From Henriciella sp. (GTDB lineage: Bacteria > Pseudomonadota > Alphaproteobacteria > Caulobacterales > Hyphomonadaceae), in NCBI GenBank assembly GCA_017642885.1, contig JAEPOM010000029.1:1-34040 (forward strand): a DNA stretch of 34,040 bases, in the 5' to 3' direction. This document shows, piece after piece, positions 1 to 8,949 of this stretch. Made by a program: the position numbers and the translations under genes. Numbering within the stretch: position 1 is the first letter of the stretch; each line of letters begins with the position of its first letter. Below the pieces are notes generated by a model, which ran no database searches, had not been told where the DNA came from, and was given only the letters and a program-made list of their open reading frames with translations.

Positions 1-206
1 GATATAGGACGCCGAAGAACATCGGATCAAAAGGTTGCTGAAATCAGCCGCGAGTTTTTCAACAGAATTGCCCTAAAATGGACTCTGGCGCTTTGGCGAC
101 CTGTCGCTAGCAATGACATCTAAGCAATTCTGGTGACTGTCTTATTTGGGGCTGCGAATTCAATAGGTGGTCGCAACATTTTAGTTTATTTGAAAACTGG
201 AGAGTT
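1..206. other. Window edge: unassigned, possible gene tail
   Basis: One plus-strand frame is open from base 1 to a TAA at 121-123 and would end in ...LWRPVASNDI. This could be the last 40 codons of a gene that starts outside the window, but I recognise no family and the stretch is too short to decide. Bases 124-206 hold nothing I can identify; they lie downstream of the minus-strand membrane-protein gene and show no clear stem-loop followed by a T-run. Confidence 0.2.
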
Positions 207-1886
207 CTATAAAACCAACTCAGTCAACCCCCATACGCCGGCCGTCTGAATGGATTGATTGATCAATTCGCGCCTATATTTCTTGCCTTCTTTCTGGCCT
301 GATAAATAGGCTCCCGCATTCCTCGCCAAGGTAATGATGGCGGCGAGACTAAGATTTTCGACGATTTCCGATTCAAGCCAATCTTGTTCCGTGCTGAAAT
401 GAGCGGTCTCATCTTCGACGGCGCGTTCATTGGGTAAAAAACTAAACGATGACGCCGCTCTTGTGCGGTCATCGAATGTTAAAACCTCCACGCCTGCTTG
501 ATCCGGCGACTCTACAAACGCAACTGTATGATCTTCGCTGAGATGATCCGCACCATTTTTCTTTGCTAGCTTTGCGTAGATGCGCCTCACGTTTTTCAGG
601 CGGTCCTTCAGGCGGTTTACTCGTTCCAATCGAATGTATTCCGAGAGCATTTCACTGGAAGCCTTTTTGAGTTTTCTATTTGATTTTCGAAGCGCGGCGC
701 AAACGCGCTCCTCGTCGTCACTCAGGTGTGGGAGCGGCTTCGACATGAGCTTTAACATCACGACAGAAACAATGTCGACTTGTGAAGCGCCGCTTACCCT
801 GTGCAGTTTCTGTGATCCCATTGCCGCCATGCTCTGAAGGACACTGCGCAATTCCGACATTCTGCTTGCCTGCTTAGCGAGTCTATTTCTTGGTGGGAGT
901 GGCCAGTTGGCAACTTTATGAGTGCAAAGCGCCAAGTCAGATTCTAGCTGATCAAACAGGTCCCGTTTCAAAGCACAGGCTGCTCTTGGATCGAGTTTGA
1001 CAGCCTGCTCGGCTTGCTTTCTGAAGCCAACGGCGATGAGCATCAGGGTTCGTACAACCCTTTGTTCCTGGGCGTCCAGTTGCTTGAGCTTTCGCCTTCT
1101 TCCAAGTAATTTCTGGAACGTCAGTCTCGCAAAAAAATAGGCCAGCAGCCCTGCGACAAGTGAGAAAATAAAGACAACCCAACCGCCGACAGCCATGGAC
1201 ACTCCGCCTCCCAACCATTTGAGCGCGGCACTGTTGAATGCGGCGCCAGAAAGGGTGGAAATTGCAGTGCCCGTGGTAGCTGTGCCAAACACAGATGCGA
1301 CCGAAAAAAGACCAGCTGTTGCTCCTGCGAACCCTAATTTCGCTGCGAAGGAGTTGATGAGCTTTATTGAGCGTCCTTGTCTTTGATTTAGAAGGGCGTC
1401 GACGGTATCACCGCAAGTAAGAGACGCAATCGCATACCAATTTTCAGGATTGATGGGCGCCTTCCTGAGCTTCGTTATGGCTTCTTTTTCGTCATAGACG
1501 CCTTTGATGACTCCAATCTTCCCGCCAACAAATTCCCCTACGCTAACGGCAAAACGGCCTCCTTTTGTTTCCTCTGTGGGGTAGTCTGATTGATGAGGAG
1601 GTTTGGATGGAAGTGTCGCCACTGATTGCGGGGGAGTCACTTCAGCGTGCAGTGGCGATGAGGCACTCTTTTGAGACGATGTCTGCCCGTTCTGTGAATC
1701 AAGTTGATTCTGCGGGTTGAGGCCAAACCTGTTTCTTCCAGCAATTAGCGCCTCATCTGTTATTGCTTTAGCTTCTTCCATGCTCGGTCGCGCCTCTTGT
1801 GACCCTTGGACGAACCCGCGCACTATTCCGATGAGTGCAGCCACGACAATCGGCACGAGTAAAATCACAGATAAAGCTGTGAGCAT
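207..1886 (-). CDS. Membrane protein of unknown function, divergent from the Shango operon
   Basis: I do not recognise the family. The 559-residue protein opens with a strongly hydrophobic segment (about residues 2-24) likely to anchor it in the inner membrane. A Ser/Pro/Gln-rich linker follows. A central Gly/Ala/Thr-rich hydrophobic block contains GTATTGTAISTLSGAAF and WLGGGVSMAVGGW, then a clear transmembrane segment (FIFSLVAGLLAYFFARL). The C-terminal half is highly charged, helical and probably cytoplasmic. I chose the ATG at 1886 over the one 18 bases upstream (1904) because only the former has a good ribosome site (GGGGAG, about 9 bases before). It is divergent from sngA with some 700 bp between, so it may be an accessory of the defence island, but that is inferred only from position. 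The Gly-rich hairpin resembles membrane-inserting segments of other bacterial proteins; a pore or membrane-sensor role is speculation. Confidence 0.75.
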   Translation of the reverse strand: MLTALSVILLVPIVVAALIGIVRGFVQGSQEARPSMEEAKAITDEALIAGRNRFGLNPQNQLDSQNGQTSSQKSASSPLHAEVTPPQSVATLPSKPPHQSDYPTEETKGGRFAVSVGEFVGGKIGVIKGVYDEKEAITKLRKAPINPENWYAIASLTCGDTVDALLNQRQGRSIKLINSFAAKLGFAGATAGLFSVASVFGTATTGTAISTLSGAAFNSAALKWLGGGVSMAVGGWVVFIFSLVAGLLAYFFARLTFQKLLGRRRKLKQLDAQEQRVVRTLMLIAVGFRKQAEQAVKLDPRAACALKRDLFDQLESDLALCTHKVANWPLPPRNRLAKQASRMSELRSVLQSMAAMGSQKLHRVSGASQVDIVSVVMLKLMSKPLPHLSDDEERVCAALRKSNRKLKKASSEMLSEYIRLERVNRLKDRLKNVRRIYAKLAKKNGADHLSEDHTVAFVESPDQAGVEVLTFDDRTRAASSFSFLPNERAVEDETAHFSTEQDWLESEIVENLSLAAIITLARNAGAYLSGQKEGKKYRRELINQSIQTAGVWGLTELVL

Positions 1887-2584
1887 TGGGCTTACTCCCC
1901 GCATCGGAGCTGTCGGAAAAGCTCACTAATCATAGTCGAAGTCCCGCCGAGTTATTGGTTCAATTTTTTAAATGCGCTCGGCCCGAAGTTGAAGTCAATC
2001 GTCGCCGTTCGGGAGTATCCATTCGGAAACGGCGAACATTTACTCATCCGCAAACTCCAGCACATCCCCAGTCAACCATTCCGTCACTCGCATGCGCTCA
2101 TTTCAGTTCGCAGTGCAATGGTAAGCTAAGAAATTGTCCGCTTTGAATCAAACTTACGCCAGTTAGCTTACGGTGCCGAACGATAGAGATGGGCCAAAAA
2201 CTGTTTATCGAAGGTCTGCGCCGGTGTCTAAAATTCGCCCCACGTGGGACTCTCGTCGATACTAAAATGCGAGCATTAGTAGACGTAAGCTGACAGGCTA
2301 ATTTCTCCCCAAGACGGACACCGGTGCTTCCGCATGACCTCCGTGAAGCGCGCAAGGCTTAGTGTTGAGTTGATTTGAGTTTTCTTACGACGCAATACCG
2401 GCCTCGGATCGGAAGGCAACTGCATCAGTGAGGCGGTCAATCTTTACCTAAAAGACTTCGAGATTGGTGTTGTGCGCATCAAATTACTACCGGTCACTTT
2501 AAATCCTTGCCTTCCTCGATGGGCGCGACTTCCCTATGTGAATATTCGCGTTAACAATAAGGTGTAGGTTGGGTCGTCGAAGGG
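1887..2584. other. Divergent intergenic region
   Basis: About 700 bp lie between the divergent membrane-protein and sngA genes and must hold both promoters. No open frame here has a convincing start, ribosome site or recognisable product. A frame between about 2378 and 2566 reads without stops (about 60 codons) but lacks an ATG. The only structure I see is a 9-bp perfect inverted repeat, listed separately. The stretch just before sngA (about 2500-2580) is AT-richer and is the likeliest place for its promoter. Confidence 0.5.
2121..2171. repeat. 9-bp inverted repeat in the divergent gap
   Basis: GTAAGCTAA at 2121-2129 is mirrored exactly by TTAGCTTAC at 2163-2171, with a 33-base spacer. A third partial copy (GTAAGCT) lies at about 2285-2291. 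The spacing is too wide for a simple operator dimer; it could be two separate protein sites or the remnant of a mobile-element end. Function unknown. Confidence 0.4.
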
Positions 2585-5206
2585 ATGATGGTGTTCAGTA
2601 AGCTTAAATTGAATAAACTGATAGGAGTGATCTTTGCGCTCATGGCGATCACTTTATTTGCGCCCGATCATGCCGTCGGACAAAGCGAAGAGGTCAAAGA
2701 AGTCCAGTCCTTCCTAGCCGAAGAAGGCTACCACCCCGGCACACCAGATGGTTTCATAGGGCCGCGAACAATAACTGCGCTTGAAACCTTTCAGCAAGAC
2801 CGGGGGCTCAGTATTACCGGTGAAATAGATACGAAGACGTTGGCTGAAATAGAACGTTCGAAATCACCGGCAGTGCCTGTGCCGACCACTGCGCCAGTGC
2901 CAGAAGTTGAAACAAATGAGCTACCGACGGGTTGGGTCATTGCTGGGTTTCTTGGATTGATTATCGCCTTCCTACTCACGCGCGGGCGAGGCGGTGCGTC
3001 TGCCGAAAAAAAAGTCCGATCAAAAGCAGATCGTTCAACAATTAGAGCCGAAGTCCGCGCTCCAATTCTTGACCTCACAGAGCCTGTTGGGACGTCCAAC
3101 ATGGCGCCGACGAAACCGTTGTCTCATTCGTGCTGGATACCGCAGGGATCATCTTTAACTCTATCAGGCAGAGATATTGGCGGCATGGTCTATGTCGGCG
3201 CAGCACCGAAAACCGGGCATTATGGTGAGCGCTCTCGCGGCTATATCGATCCATCTCTTGCTGTCGCCAAGAGCGGTGGGGATCATGATGGTGAGGGCAT
3301 GCCTTACTGGCCGAATTATAGTGCGATAACGCCTCGGGCCAGAGCGACATATCTGGATTGGTTAGCCTCGGGCCGGGCAGACCCGGAATTCAATGTCGGC
3401 TACATGTTTCTTTATTTCTATGGGCTTGAACGCCGATTTTTCATGGATCGTCCGTACACCCAAGAAGCCGCAGCAATCGTCGATGACGTCAAAAGGCTCA
3501 AATCGGTCTACAAAGACAATTACTCAGCAAAAAACTATCTGAGCCGTTTCATTGACGCGGCTACAGTCCAGTCGCTTGATGTGTCCGAGATTGTGCCGGT
3601 CTTTCAAAGCTCAGAAAACGATCTGCCATTGAGCCTTCGTCTGGCAATCGGGAATCGGTTGCTCAAGGGAGATCCTCTGAGTGCAGACTGGGTTCTAAGC
3701 TGGCTGATGTGTCATCCAGAGCGACGTCTTCGCACACCGGCAACCCGCTGCTGGGAAGAGTTTAGAGCCCTATTTACCCATATATTTGACAAAGAGTATC
3801 CGAACGGCTTGACAGTCAAAGCGCCTAAACGGCTTCTGAAAGCGACTTACCGCGCGGCATCGGGGGAGTTTGAAGCGGCTCTTCGGTTAAGGGCTAATGG
3901 CAAAACTGTGCCAGATATATCGAGTTTGCGGCAACCTCTTACAGTTGCGCAGAAAATCGCCGATACAGCCATGTTGGAACTCGACAAGTATAGCCGGTTC
4001 CTCGGTCGAAATCCCGACGGCCGCGGGAGTGTTGAAGCTCATGCGCTATTGCCGCAAGTGCTCTGGTCTGTATTCCCTTCATCAGAGATCGATGACCTTC
4101 GCCAATGGTGTCGGAACATTGTTTCTGGCGATGGATTTATAGCCTTATCCAAGCTCGTGACGAGACTGGAGGGACAGGCTCCAGACAAAGTTACCAAGCG
4201 CCAACTCACAGGCGCCGCCGATGCGCTTGCGCGTATTGGGTATGGTGTTGCGCCTGATCCGCGCTTCGCTATGCGTACACCCAGCGCGCACGAGCCTGTC
4301 ATTCTCTTTGAACTCGGCGCAGCAGTGACGAAGCTGGAAGCGGTATCTCCAGCCTATCAGAAAACGCTGACCGAACTGGCTCTGGCAGCTTTCGTCGCTC
4401 AAGCCGATCATCAGGTCGTCCCTCAGGAACTTGAGACCCTGAGGCAAATTATATCTGCGACCGGTGCCGAATTGAGAGACGGCGAAATCGAGCGCCTAGA
4501 AGCCAATCTCGCCTGGCTACTCAAAGTTCCACCAAATTTTTCGCTGCTGCGGCGGCGGGTTTCGCAGACAGATGACCAGACTAAAGAAACGCTCAAAAGG
4601 ATTGCTCTGAAAATGGCCAGCGCGGATAATGTCATTCAGCCTGAAGAAGTCCGCAGCATAGAAACGATTTACACCGCGCTTGGCATGGACACATCCGCGC
4701 TTTACTCTGACCTCCACGTCACCAGCACTAACGCAGAGCTTGTCCCGATGAGGCAGCAAACCGAAGGTACAAAAGGCGAACCGATACCCGAACCGCCTTT
4801 CGAGCAGAGCCAGCCTCAATCCCTAATACTCGACAAAGACGTCATTCGCGAAACGCAGGCACAGACCCATGAGGTTTCCAAATTGCTTCAACGCATTTTC
4901 GCAGACGACGCCGTTGACGAAGAGGACCTCACCGCAGATTCAGAGACCGAAGGTGGGCTGGCGGGCCTCGCTCCGCAGCAGCAGTCATTTGTCCTCACAC
5001 TCATGGAACGAGCTGTCTGGACCGAGCAGGATTATGACCGGATTGCCAGTCAATTTGGCCTAATGCCATCAGGAGCACTTGAAGCGGTCAATGAATGGGC
5101 ATTCGAGCATTTCGATGAGGCTCTAATTGAGGCCTATAACGGGTATGAACTCAATCAGGCCGTGATAGACCAAATCAAATCCAGGATAGACAGAGGTGGG
5201 GCATGA
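2585..5206 (+). CDS. sngA: Shango defence protein SngA-like, with peptidoglycan-binding and TerB domains
   Basis: The 873-residue protein starts with a signal/anchor sequence (hydrophobic residues 12-26, small residues near 30-33). Residues 34-93 form a peptidoglycan_binding_1 domain with the usual VQSFLAEEGYHPGTPDGFIG and TITALETFQQDRGL elements. A Pro-rich linker leads to a second hydrophobic segment (about 117-132), and the rest should be cytoplasmic. From about residue 178 there is a TerB-N domain (IGGMVYVG, IDPSL, MPYWPNYS, YLDWLASGRADPEFNVGY, YFYGLERR), a TerB-like helical domain at about 592-710, and TerB-C at about 748-872. TerB plus a DUF2791 ATPase and a helicase is the Shango composition; its stop overlaps the sngB start (ATGA). 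The periplasmic module is not something I associate with Shango. ATG 2585 and ATG 2588 are both possible; the ribosome site (GAAGGG directly upstream) is poorly spaced for both. Confidence 0.8.
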   Translation: MMVFSKLKLNKLIGVIFALMAITLFAPDHAVGQSEEVKEVQSFLAEEGYHPGTPDGFIGPRTITALETFQQDRGLSITGEIDTKTLAEIERSKSPAVPVPTTAPVPEVETNELPTGWVIAGFLGLIIAFLLTRGRGGASAEKKVRSKADRSTIRAEVRAPILDLTEPVGTSNMAPTKPLSHSCWIPQGSSLTLSGRDIGGMVYVGAAPKTGHYGERSRGYIDPSLAVAKSGGDHDGEGMPYWPNYSAITPRARATYLDWLASGRADPEFNVGYMFLYFYGLERRFFMDRPYTQEAAAIVDDVKRLKSVYKDNYSAKNYLSRFIDAATVQSLDVSEIVPVFQSSENDLPLSLRLAIGNRLLKGDPLSADWVLSWLMCHPERRLRTPATRCWEEFRALFTHIFDKEYPNGLTVKAPKRLLKATYRAASGEFEAALRLRANGKTVPDISSLRQPLTVAQKIADTAMLELDKYSRFLGRNPDGRGSVEAHALLPQVLWSVFPSSEIDDLRQWCRNIVSGDGFIALSKLVTRLEGQAPDKVTKRQLTGAADALARIGYGVAPDPRFAMRTPSAHEPVILFELGAAVTKLEAVSPAYQKTLTELALAAFVAQADHQVVPQELETLRQIISATGAELRDGEIERLEANLAWLLKVPPNFSLLRRRVSQTDDQTKETLKRIALKMASADNVIQPEEVRSIETIYTALGMDTSALYSDLHVTSTNAELVPMRQQTEGTKGEPIPEPPFEQSQPQSLILDKDVIRETQAQTHEVSKLLQRIFADDAVDEEDLTADSETEGGLAGLAPQQQSFVLTLMERAVWTEQDYDRIASQFGLMPSGALEAVNEWAFEHFDEALIEAYNGYELNQAVIDQIKSRIDRGGA

Positions 5207-6513
5207 GCAAAATTAAACCGCGAGACCGCGATACTATCGTGCAGGCGCTAAGAGCTGGCGTCGTACCCAAGCTGGGTTTGCAGCATATTCAGGTGGGCCG
5301 GGCCCGAGAGATCGGTGAGCTGGTAAAAGATATCGAACGCATTTCCGACGACGGAAGTGCGATACGCTTTGTTATCGGAGAATATGGGTCCGGAAAGACC
5401 TTTTTTCTAAACCTAATCAGGACAATTGCGCTCGAGAAGGGTTTGGTCGTGATGTCAGCCGATCTTGCGCCAGATCGAAGGATATATGCTTCAGGCGGAC
5501 AGGCCCGCGCGCTCTATGCGGAGATGGCCAGAAATATTGCAACCCGCACCAAGCCTGATGGCGGCGCGATGACCAATATCGTTGAGCGTTTTGTCAGTCA
5601 GGCGCATCAGGAGGCCTCCCAACAGGAGCGTAAAACTGGAGAAATTGTTCGTGAGAAACTCAAACATTTTGAAGACCTCACCGGCGGGTTTGAATTTGCG
5701 AATGTAGTTGGTAAATTCTGGCAAGGGCATGAAAGTGGCGACGAAGACTTGAAGTCTGCCGCCTTACGTTGGCTGCGGGCCGAGTTTTCAACCAAGTCCG
5801 ATGCCAGAAGGGCGCTCGGGACTCAGACCATCATCAATGACCAAAATGTTTATGACCAACTGAAGCTGATGTCAGCTTTCGTCCTAGCGGCGGGATATAA
5901 GGGATTGCTGGTCTCTTTGGATGAGATGGTAAACCTCTTTAAACTAACATCGTCGCAAGCGCGAAACGCCAATTACGAACAATTGCTGCGTATCCTGAAT
6001 GACGTCTTGCAAGGCAGTGCGGCAAACATCGGGTTCTTGTTCGGTGGCACACCAGAATTTCTTATGAATACGAGACGCGGTCTCTACAGTTATGAGGCCC
6101 TGCAAACGAGACTCAGTGAAAATAGCTTCGCCCGGGATGGGCTGGTCGATCTCTCAGGCCCCGTCATCCGTCTTGCAAACTTGACGCAGGAGGATCTCTT
6201 CATCCTGCTCTCAAACATTCGAAAGGTCATGCAAGACATAGATCATCAGGTTCCCGATGAAGCTCTGACAGCATTTATGAAACATTGTTCCGACAGAATT
6301 GGAGAAGCCTATTTCAGAACGCCTCGGAACACAGTAACAGCGTTCGTAAATATGCTGTCCGTCTTGGAGCAAAATCCTAGTGCGTCCTGGTCAGATTTGA
6401 TTGAAAAAATCGAGCTCGAGATTGATGGTGGTGATGATATGAGTGATATAGACGACACCCTTCCATCCACTTCAAACTCAACTGATGATGAACTGTCGAG
6501 CTTCAAACTCTGA
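5203..6513 (+). CDS. sngB: Shango ATPase SngB-like (DUF2791/BrxD-family P-loop ATPase)
   Basis: This 436-residue cytoplasmic ATPase has a Walker A motif at residues 59-66 (GEYGSGKT, followed by FFLNLIR) and a Walker B at about 236-241 (LLVSLDE, with D240 and E241). Later elements typical of DUF2791/BrxD proteins are GFLFGGTPEFL, RGLYSYEALQTRL and the LxNLTQEDLFILL helix. The family occurs beside Lhr-like helicases in BREX types and in Shango, where it is presumed to load or regulate the helicase on DNA; the mechanism is not established. Its ATG sits inside the sngA stop (4-base overlap) and its TGA shares one base with the sngC ATG, so the three are translationally coupled. The acidic C-terminal tail (SDIDDTLPSTSNSTDDE) looks disordered. 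Confidence 0.85.
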   Translation: MSKIKPRDRDTIVQALRAGVVPKLGLQHIQVGRAREIGELVKDIERISDDGSAIRFVIGEYGSGKTFFLNLIRTIALEKGLVVMSADLAPDRRIYASGGQARALYAEMARNIATRTKPDGGAMTNIVERFVSQAHQEASQQERKTGEIVREKLKHFEDLTGGFEFANVVGKFWQGHESGDEDLKSAALRWLRAEFSTKSDARRALGTQTIINDQNVYDQLKLMSAFVLAAGYKGLLVSLDEMVNLFKLTSSQARNANYEQLLRILNDVLQGSAANIGFLFGGTPEFLMNTRRGLYSYEALQTRLSENSFARDGLVDLSGPVIRLANLTQEDLFILLSNIRKVMQDIDHQVPDEALTAFMKHCSDRIGEAYFRTPRNTVTAFVNMLSVLEQNPSASWSDLIEKIELEIDGGDDMSDIDDTLPSTSNSTDDELSSFKL

Positions 6514-8669
6514 TGCAGGCTTTTGACCGTCTGGCGCGCCCGATCCAGAAGTGGATCAGAAGCAAGGGTTGGCGCGAATTACGCGATATTCAGGCCCGAG
6601 CGACCCATCATATCCTGACCACAAATGAGCATCTGATTGTAGCTGCCTCAACAGCCGGAGGTAAGACTGAAGCTGCCTTCCTACCGCTTCTGTCGGACGT
6701 GCTTGATCGTGAAGGCCTTGCCGGGTCAGGTTTTGACCTTGTCTATATCGGACCACTCAAGGCGCTCATCAATGATCAGTGCAAACGGTTACAGGACATC
6801 TGCACCGAAACTGAACTTAAAGTCACGCCGTGGCATGGTGACGTCTCTGCATCAATCAAGTCCAAGGCAGAAAAACAACCATCAGGCATCCTGTTAATCA
6901 CGCCGGAATCCTTGGAGGCGCTGTTTATCAGGAAGGGCAACTCCATACCCCACCTGTTCGGACGAACCCGCGCTTTTATTATCGACGAATTGCACACATT
7001 TCTCGATGCCGAGCGCGGCGTTCATCTGCGGTCTTTGATGGCGCGCCTCGAACTGTCGATCGGGCGGGGTGTCCGGAAGGTTGGTTTATCCGCAACGCTT
7101 GGTGATATTTCACTCGCAAAAGCCTATCTCGACCCCGACCGCCCTGAACAGGTTGCCGATATCGTAGCGCAGGGCGGTGATTCCGAACTGCAAATGCAAT
7201 TGCGTGCCTATATTAACGGCGGTGAAGAAGACAATGCTGCTTTGCGGGCAGTCTCGGATCACTTATTTGACCGACTGCGCGGCAGCAATAATCTCATATT
7301 CGCAGGTTCGCGGGGGCGGGTCGAAGAAGTTGCAGACAGGCTTCGAACAAAAAGTGAGGAAGAGCGCCTTCCCAATGAATTCTATCCACATCATGCAAGC
7401 CTCTCCAAAGAGCACCGCGAGTTCGTCGAAGAGCGCCTAAAAAGCGAGTCATTGCCAACGACAGCAGTCTGCACGTCCACCTTGGAACTGGGGATTGACA
7501 TTGGCGACGTGACCTGCGTCGCTCAGATCGGGGCGCCTTTTACGGTCGCAGGACTTCGTCAAAGGTTAGGCCGCTCCGGGCGACGGGCCGGACAACCGGC
7601 AATTCTGCGCCAGTATGCGATCGAATCCCGAATCGATCAAAACAGTCATTTTGCAGATCGGCTCCGTCTGGACCTCATTCGAAGCGTAGCCATGATCAAT
7701 CTATTGCTCATTGGCTGGTGCGAGGCGCCTAACCGTCGAGCGCTGCATCTCTCAACCTTTGTGCACCAGATTCTTTCGGTCATCGCCGAACGTGGCGGCG
7801 CAAGCGCCAAGCGAATATTTGCGACACTCTGCGAAAAAGGTCCTTTCCGCTCCATAGAGCCGCCGCTATTCGTTAGCGTGCTTCGTCATCTGGGCTCCCC
7901 GGGTGTAGACCTCGTTGAGCAATCGGAAGATGGTATGCTGCTTCTGGGCAAACGAGGTGAGAAGATCGCCGAGCACTATAGCTTCTATGCCGTGTTCAAG
8001 ACCCCTGAGGAATATCGCATCGTCCACGATGGCAAGACACTTGGCACGCTCCCAATCGTGCAGGTGCTGGCACCAAAGATGGCCCTGATTTTTTCCGGTC
8101 GTCGCTGGGAAGTGCTAAGTGTTGAGGAAGCTGACAATACGATACTCGTTAAACCGGCACCTGCGGGGCGTCCGCCGAAGTTCGGTGGGGAACCGGGTCT
8201 GATAGATGATCGTGTCATTCAGGAGATGAAACGCGTCTATCTTGATGATGCCATTCCAGAATATCTTGATGAAACGGCGGCCGGGCTGCTGTGTGAAGCT
8301 CGTCGTAATTTCAAGATGCTTGGTCTTGAAACGCAGAGAATAATAGCAATCGGAGAAACCAAAGCACTTCTCGCCATCTGGCAAGGGAGTGTGAAATCAA
8401 ACACGCTCGCCCTGGCTCTATCGGCTAAGGGTTTCACAGTCGCCGCTTATGATGGCTTGCTTGATGTAGAAGGAAAGAATGCCGATTGCTCACTCGAAAC
8501 AGCCCTCTCAAAAATTCAGGCTGCAGAAACTCCCAGAATTTTCTCAAGCAACACGAACTTGATGTTTGACAAGTTCCACCCCTATCTAAGTACCGAGTTG
8601 CTGCAACAAGACGCCATGTCCGGCAAACTAGACATCAACGCGCTTCCAGCTCTAGCCGATCTGATCTGA
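6513..8669 (+). CDS. sngC: Shango helicase SngC-like (Lhr/BrxHI-type DEAD/DEAH helicase)
   Basis: This 718-residue superfamily-2 helicase keeps all its main motifs. They are a Q-motif-like glutamine (Q27), motif I at 45-52 (ASTAGGKT), motif II as DELH at 158-161, motif III SAT at 193-195, motif IV region (NLIFAGSRGRVE), motif V (TSTLELGIDIGDV) and motif VI at 350-357 (QRLGRSGR). The C-terminal half resembles the accessory region of Lhr-like/BrxHI helicases and ends with a typical PYLSTELL segment, so the protein appears complete. It should translocate on or unwind DNA using ATP. It starts one base inside the sngB stop. An insertion-sequence-like end abuts it: the stop TGA is the start of that repeat, so a few native C-terminal residues may have been replaced. 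Confidence 0.85.
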   Translation: MQAFDRLARPIQKWIRSKGWRELRDIQARATHHILTTNEHLIVAASTAGGKTEAAFLPLLSDVLDREGLAGSGFDLVYIGPLKALINDQCKRLQDICTETELKVTPWHGDVSASIKSKAEKQPSGILLITPESLEALFIRKGNSIPHLFGRTRAFIIDELHTFLDAERGVHLRSLMARLELSIGRGVRKVGLSATLGDISLAKAYLDPDRPEQVADIVAQGGDSELQMQLRAYINGGEEDNAALRAVSDHLFDRLRGSNNLIFAGSRGRVEEVADRLRTKSEEERLPNEFYPHHASLSKEHREFVEERLKSESLPTTAVCTSTLELGIDIGDVTCVAQIGAPFTVAGLRQRLGRSGRRAGQPAILRQYAIESRIDQNSHFADRLRLDLIRSVAMINLLLIGWCEAPNRRALHLSTFVHQILSVIAERGGASAKRIFATLCEKGPFRSIEPPLFVSVLRHLGSPGVDLVEQSEDGMLLLGKRGEKIAEHYSFYAVFKTPEEYRIVHDGKTLGTLPIVQVLAPKMALIFSGRRWEVLSVEEADNTILVKPAPAGRPPKFGGEPGLIDDRVIQEMKRVYLDDAIPEYLDETAAGLLCEARRNFKMLGLETQRIIAIGETKALLAIWQGSVKSNTLALALSAKGFTVAAYDGLLDVEGKNADCSLETALSKIQAAETPRIFSSNTNLMFDKFHPYLSTELLQQDAMSGKLDINALPALADLI

Positions 8670-8708
8670 GGCCCTTGGGTCGGTAACGTACGATAGTCTG
8701 GCCCTTAC
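8668..8708. repeat. Insertion-sequence-end-like motif after sngC (copy 1)
   Basis: GAGGCCCTTGGGTC (8668-8681) and AGTCTGGCCCTTAC (8695-8708) match, in the same order and orientation, GAGACCCTTGGGTC (33971-33984) and AGTCTGGCCTTTCC (34001-34014) at the right edge of the window. The matches are 13/14 and 12/14 bases, with a diverged spacer of 13 versus 16 bases. The bases from here to the next gene (8949) hold no recognisable gene and may be the decayed body of such an element. I cannot name the family. Confidence 0.45.
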
Positions 8709-8949
8709 AAGATCTCGGATTTACCGTTTGGCAAGAGCGTCGTTGGCGAGCGGCACAATAAACAACCGAGCCCGGGCGGCTACTGCGGAACACTCGGCGG
8801 CAACATTCATGCCGACATACGGCCGCTAAGCGAGCAAAAAGAAGACATCAAAAAAATAGCCTCGAGATACTCGCCGCTATTTACCTAACGGAGCAACGTT
8901 AAACTAGAATCATCTTGGTATTTTGGCGAAGTTGTATGAGAATGATATG

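Noticed and set aside
2098-2355. Small minus-strand open frame in the gap before sngA, and the start-less plus frame at about 2378-2566
   Set aside because: No convincing ribosome site, composition not protein-like, no recognisable motif.
2585-8669. Reading the three-gene operon as a BREX system
   Set aside because: The ATPase and helicase are BrxD/BrxHI-like, but there is no PglZ, BrxC, methyltransferase or other BREX core gene; TerB plus ATPase plus helicase fits Shango better.
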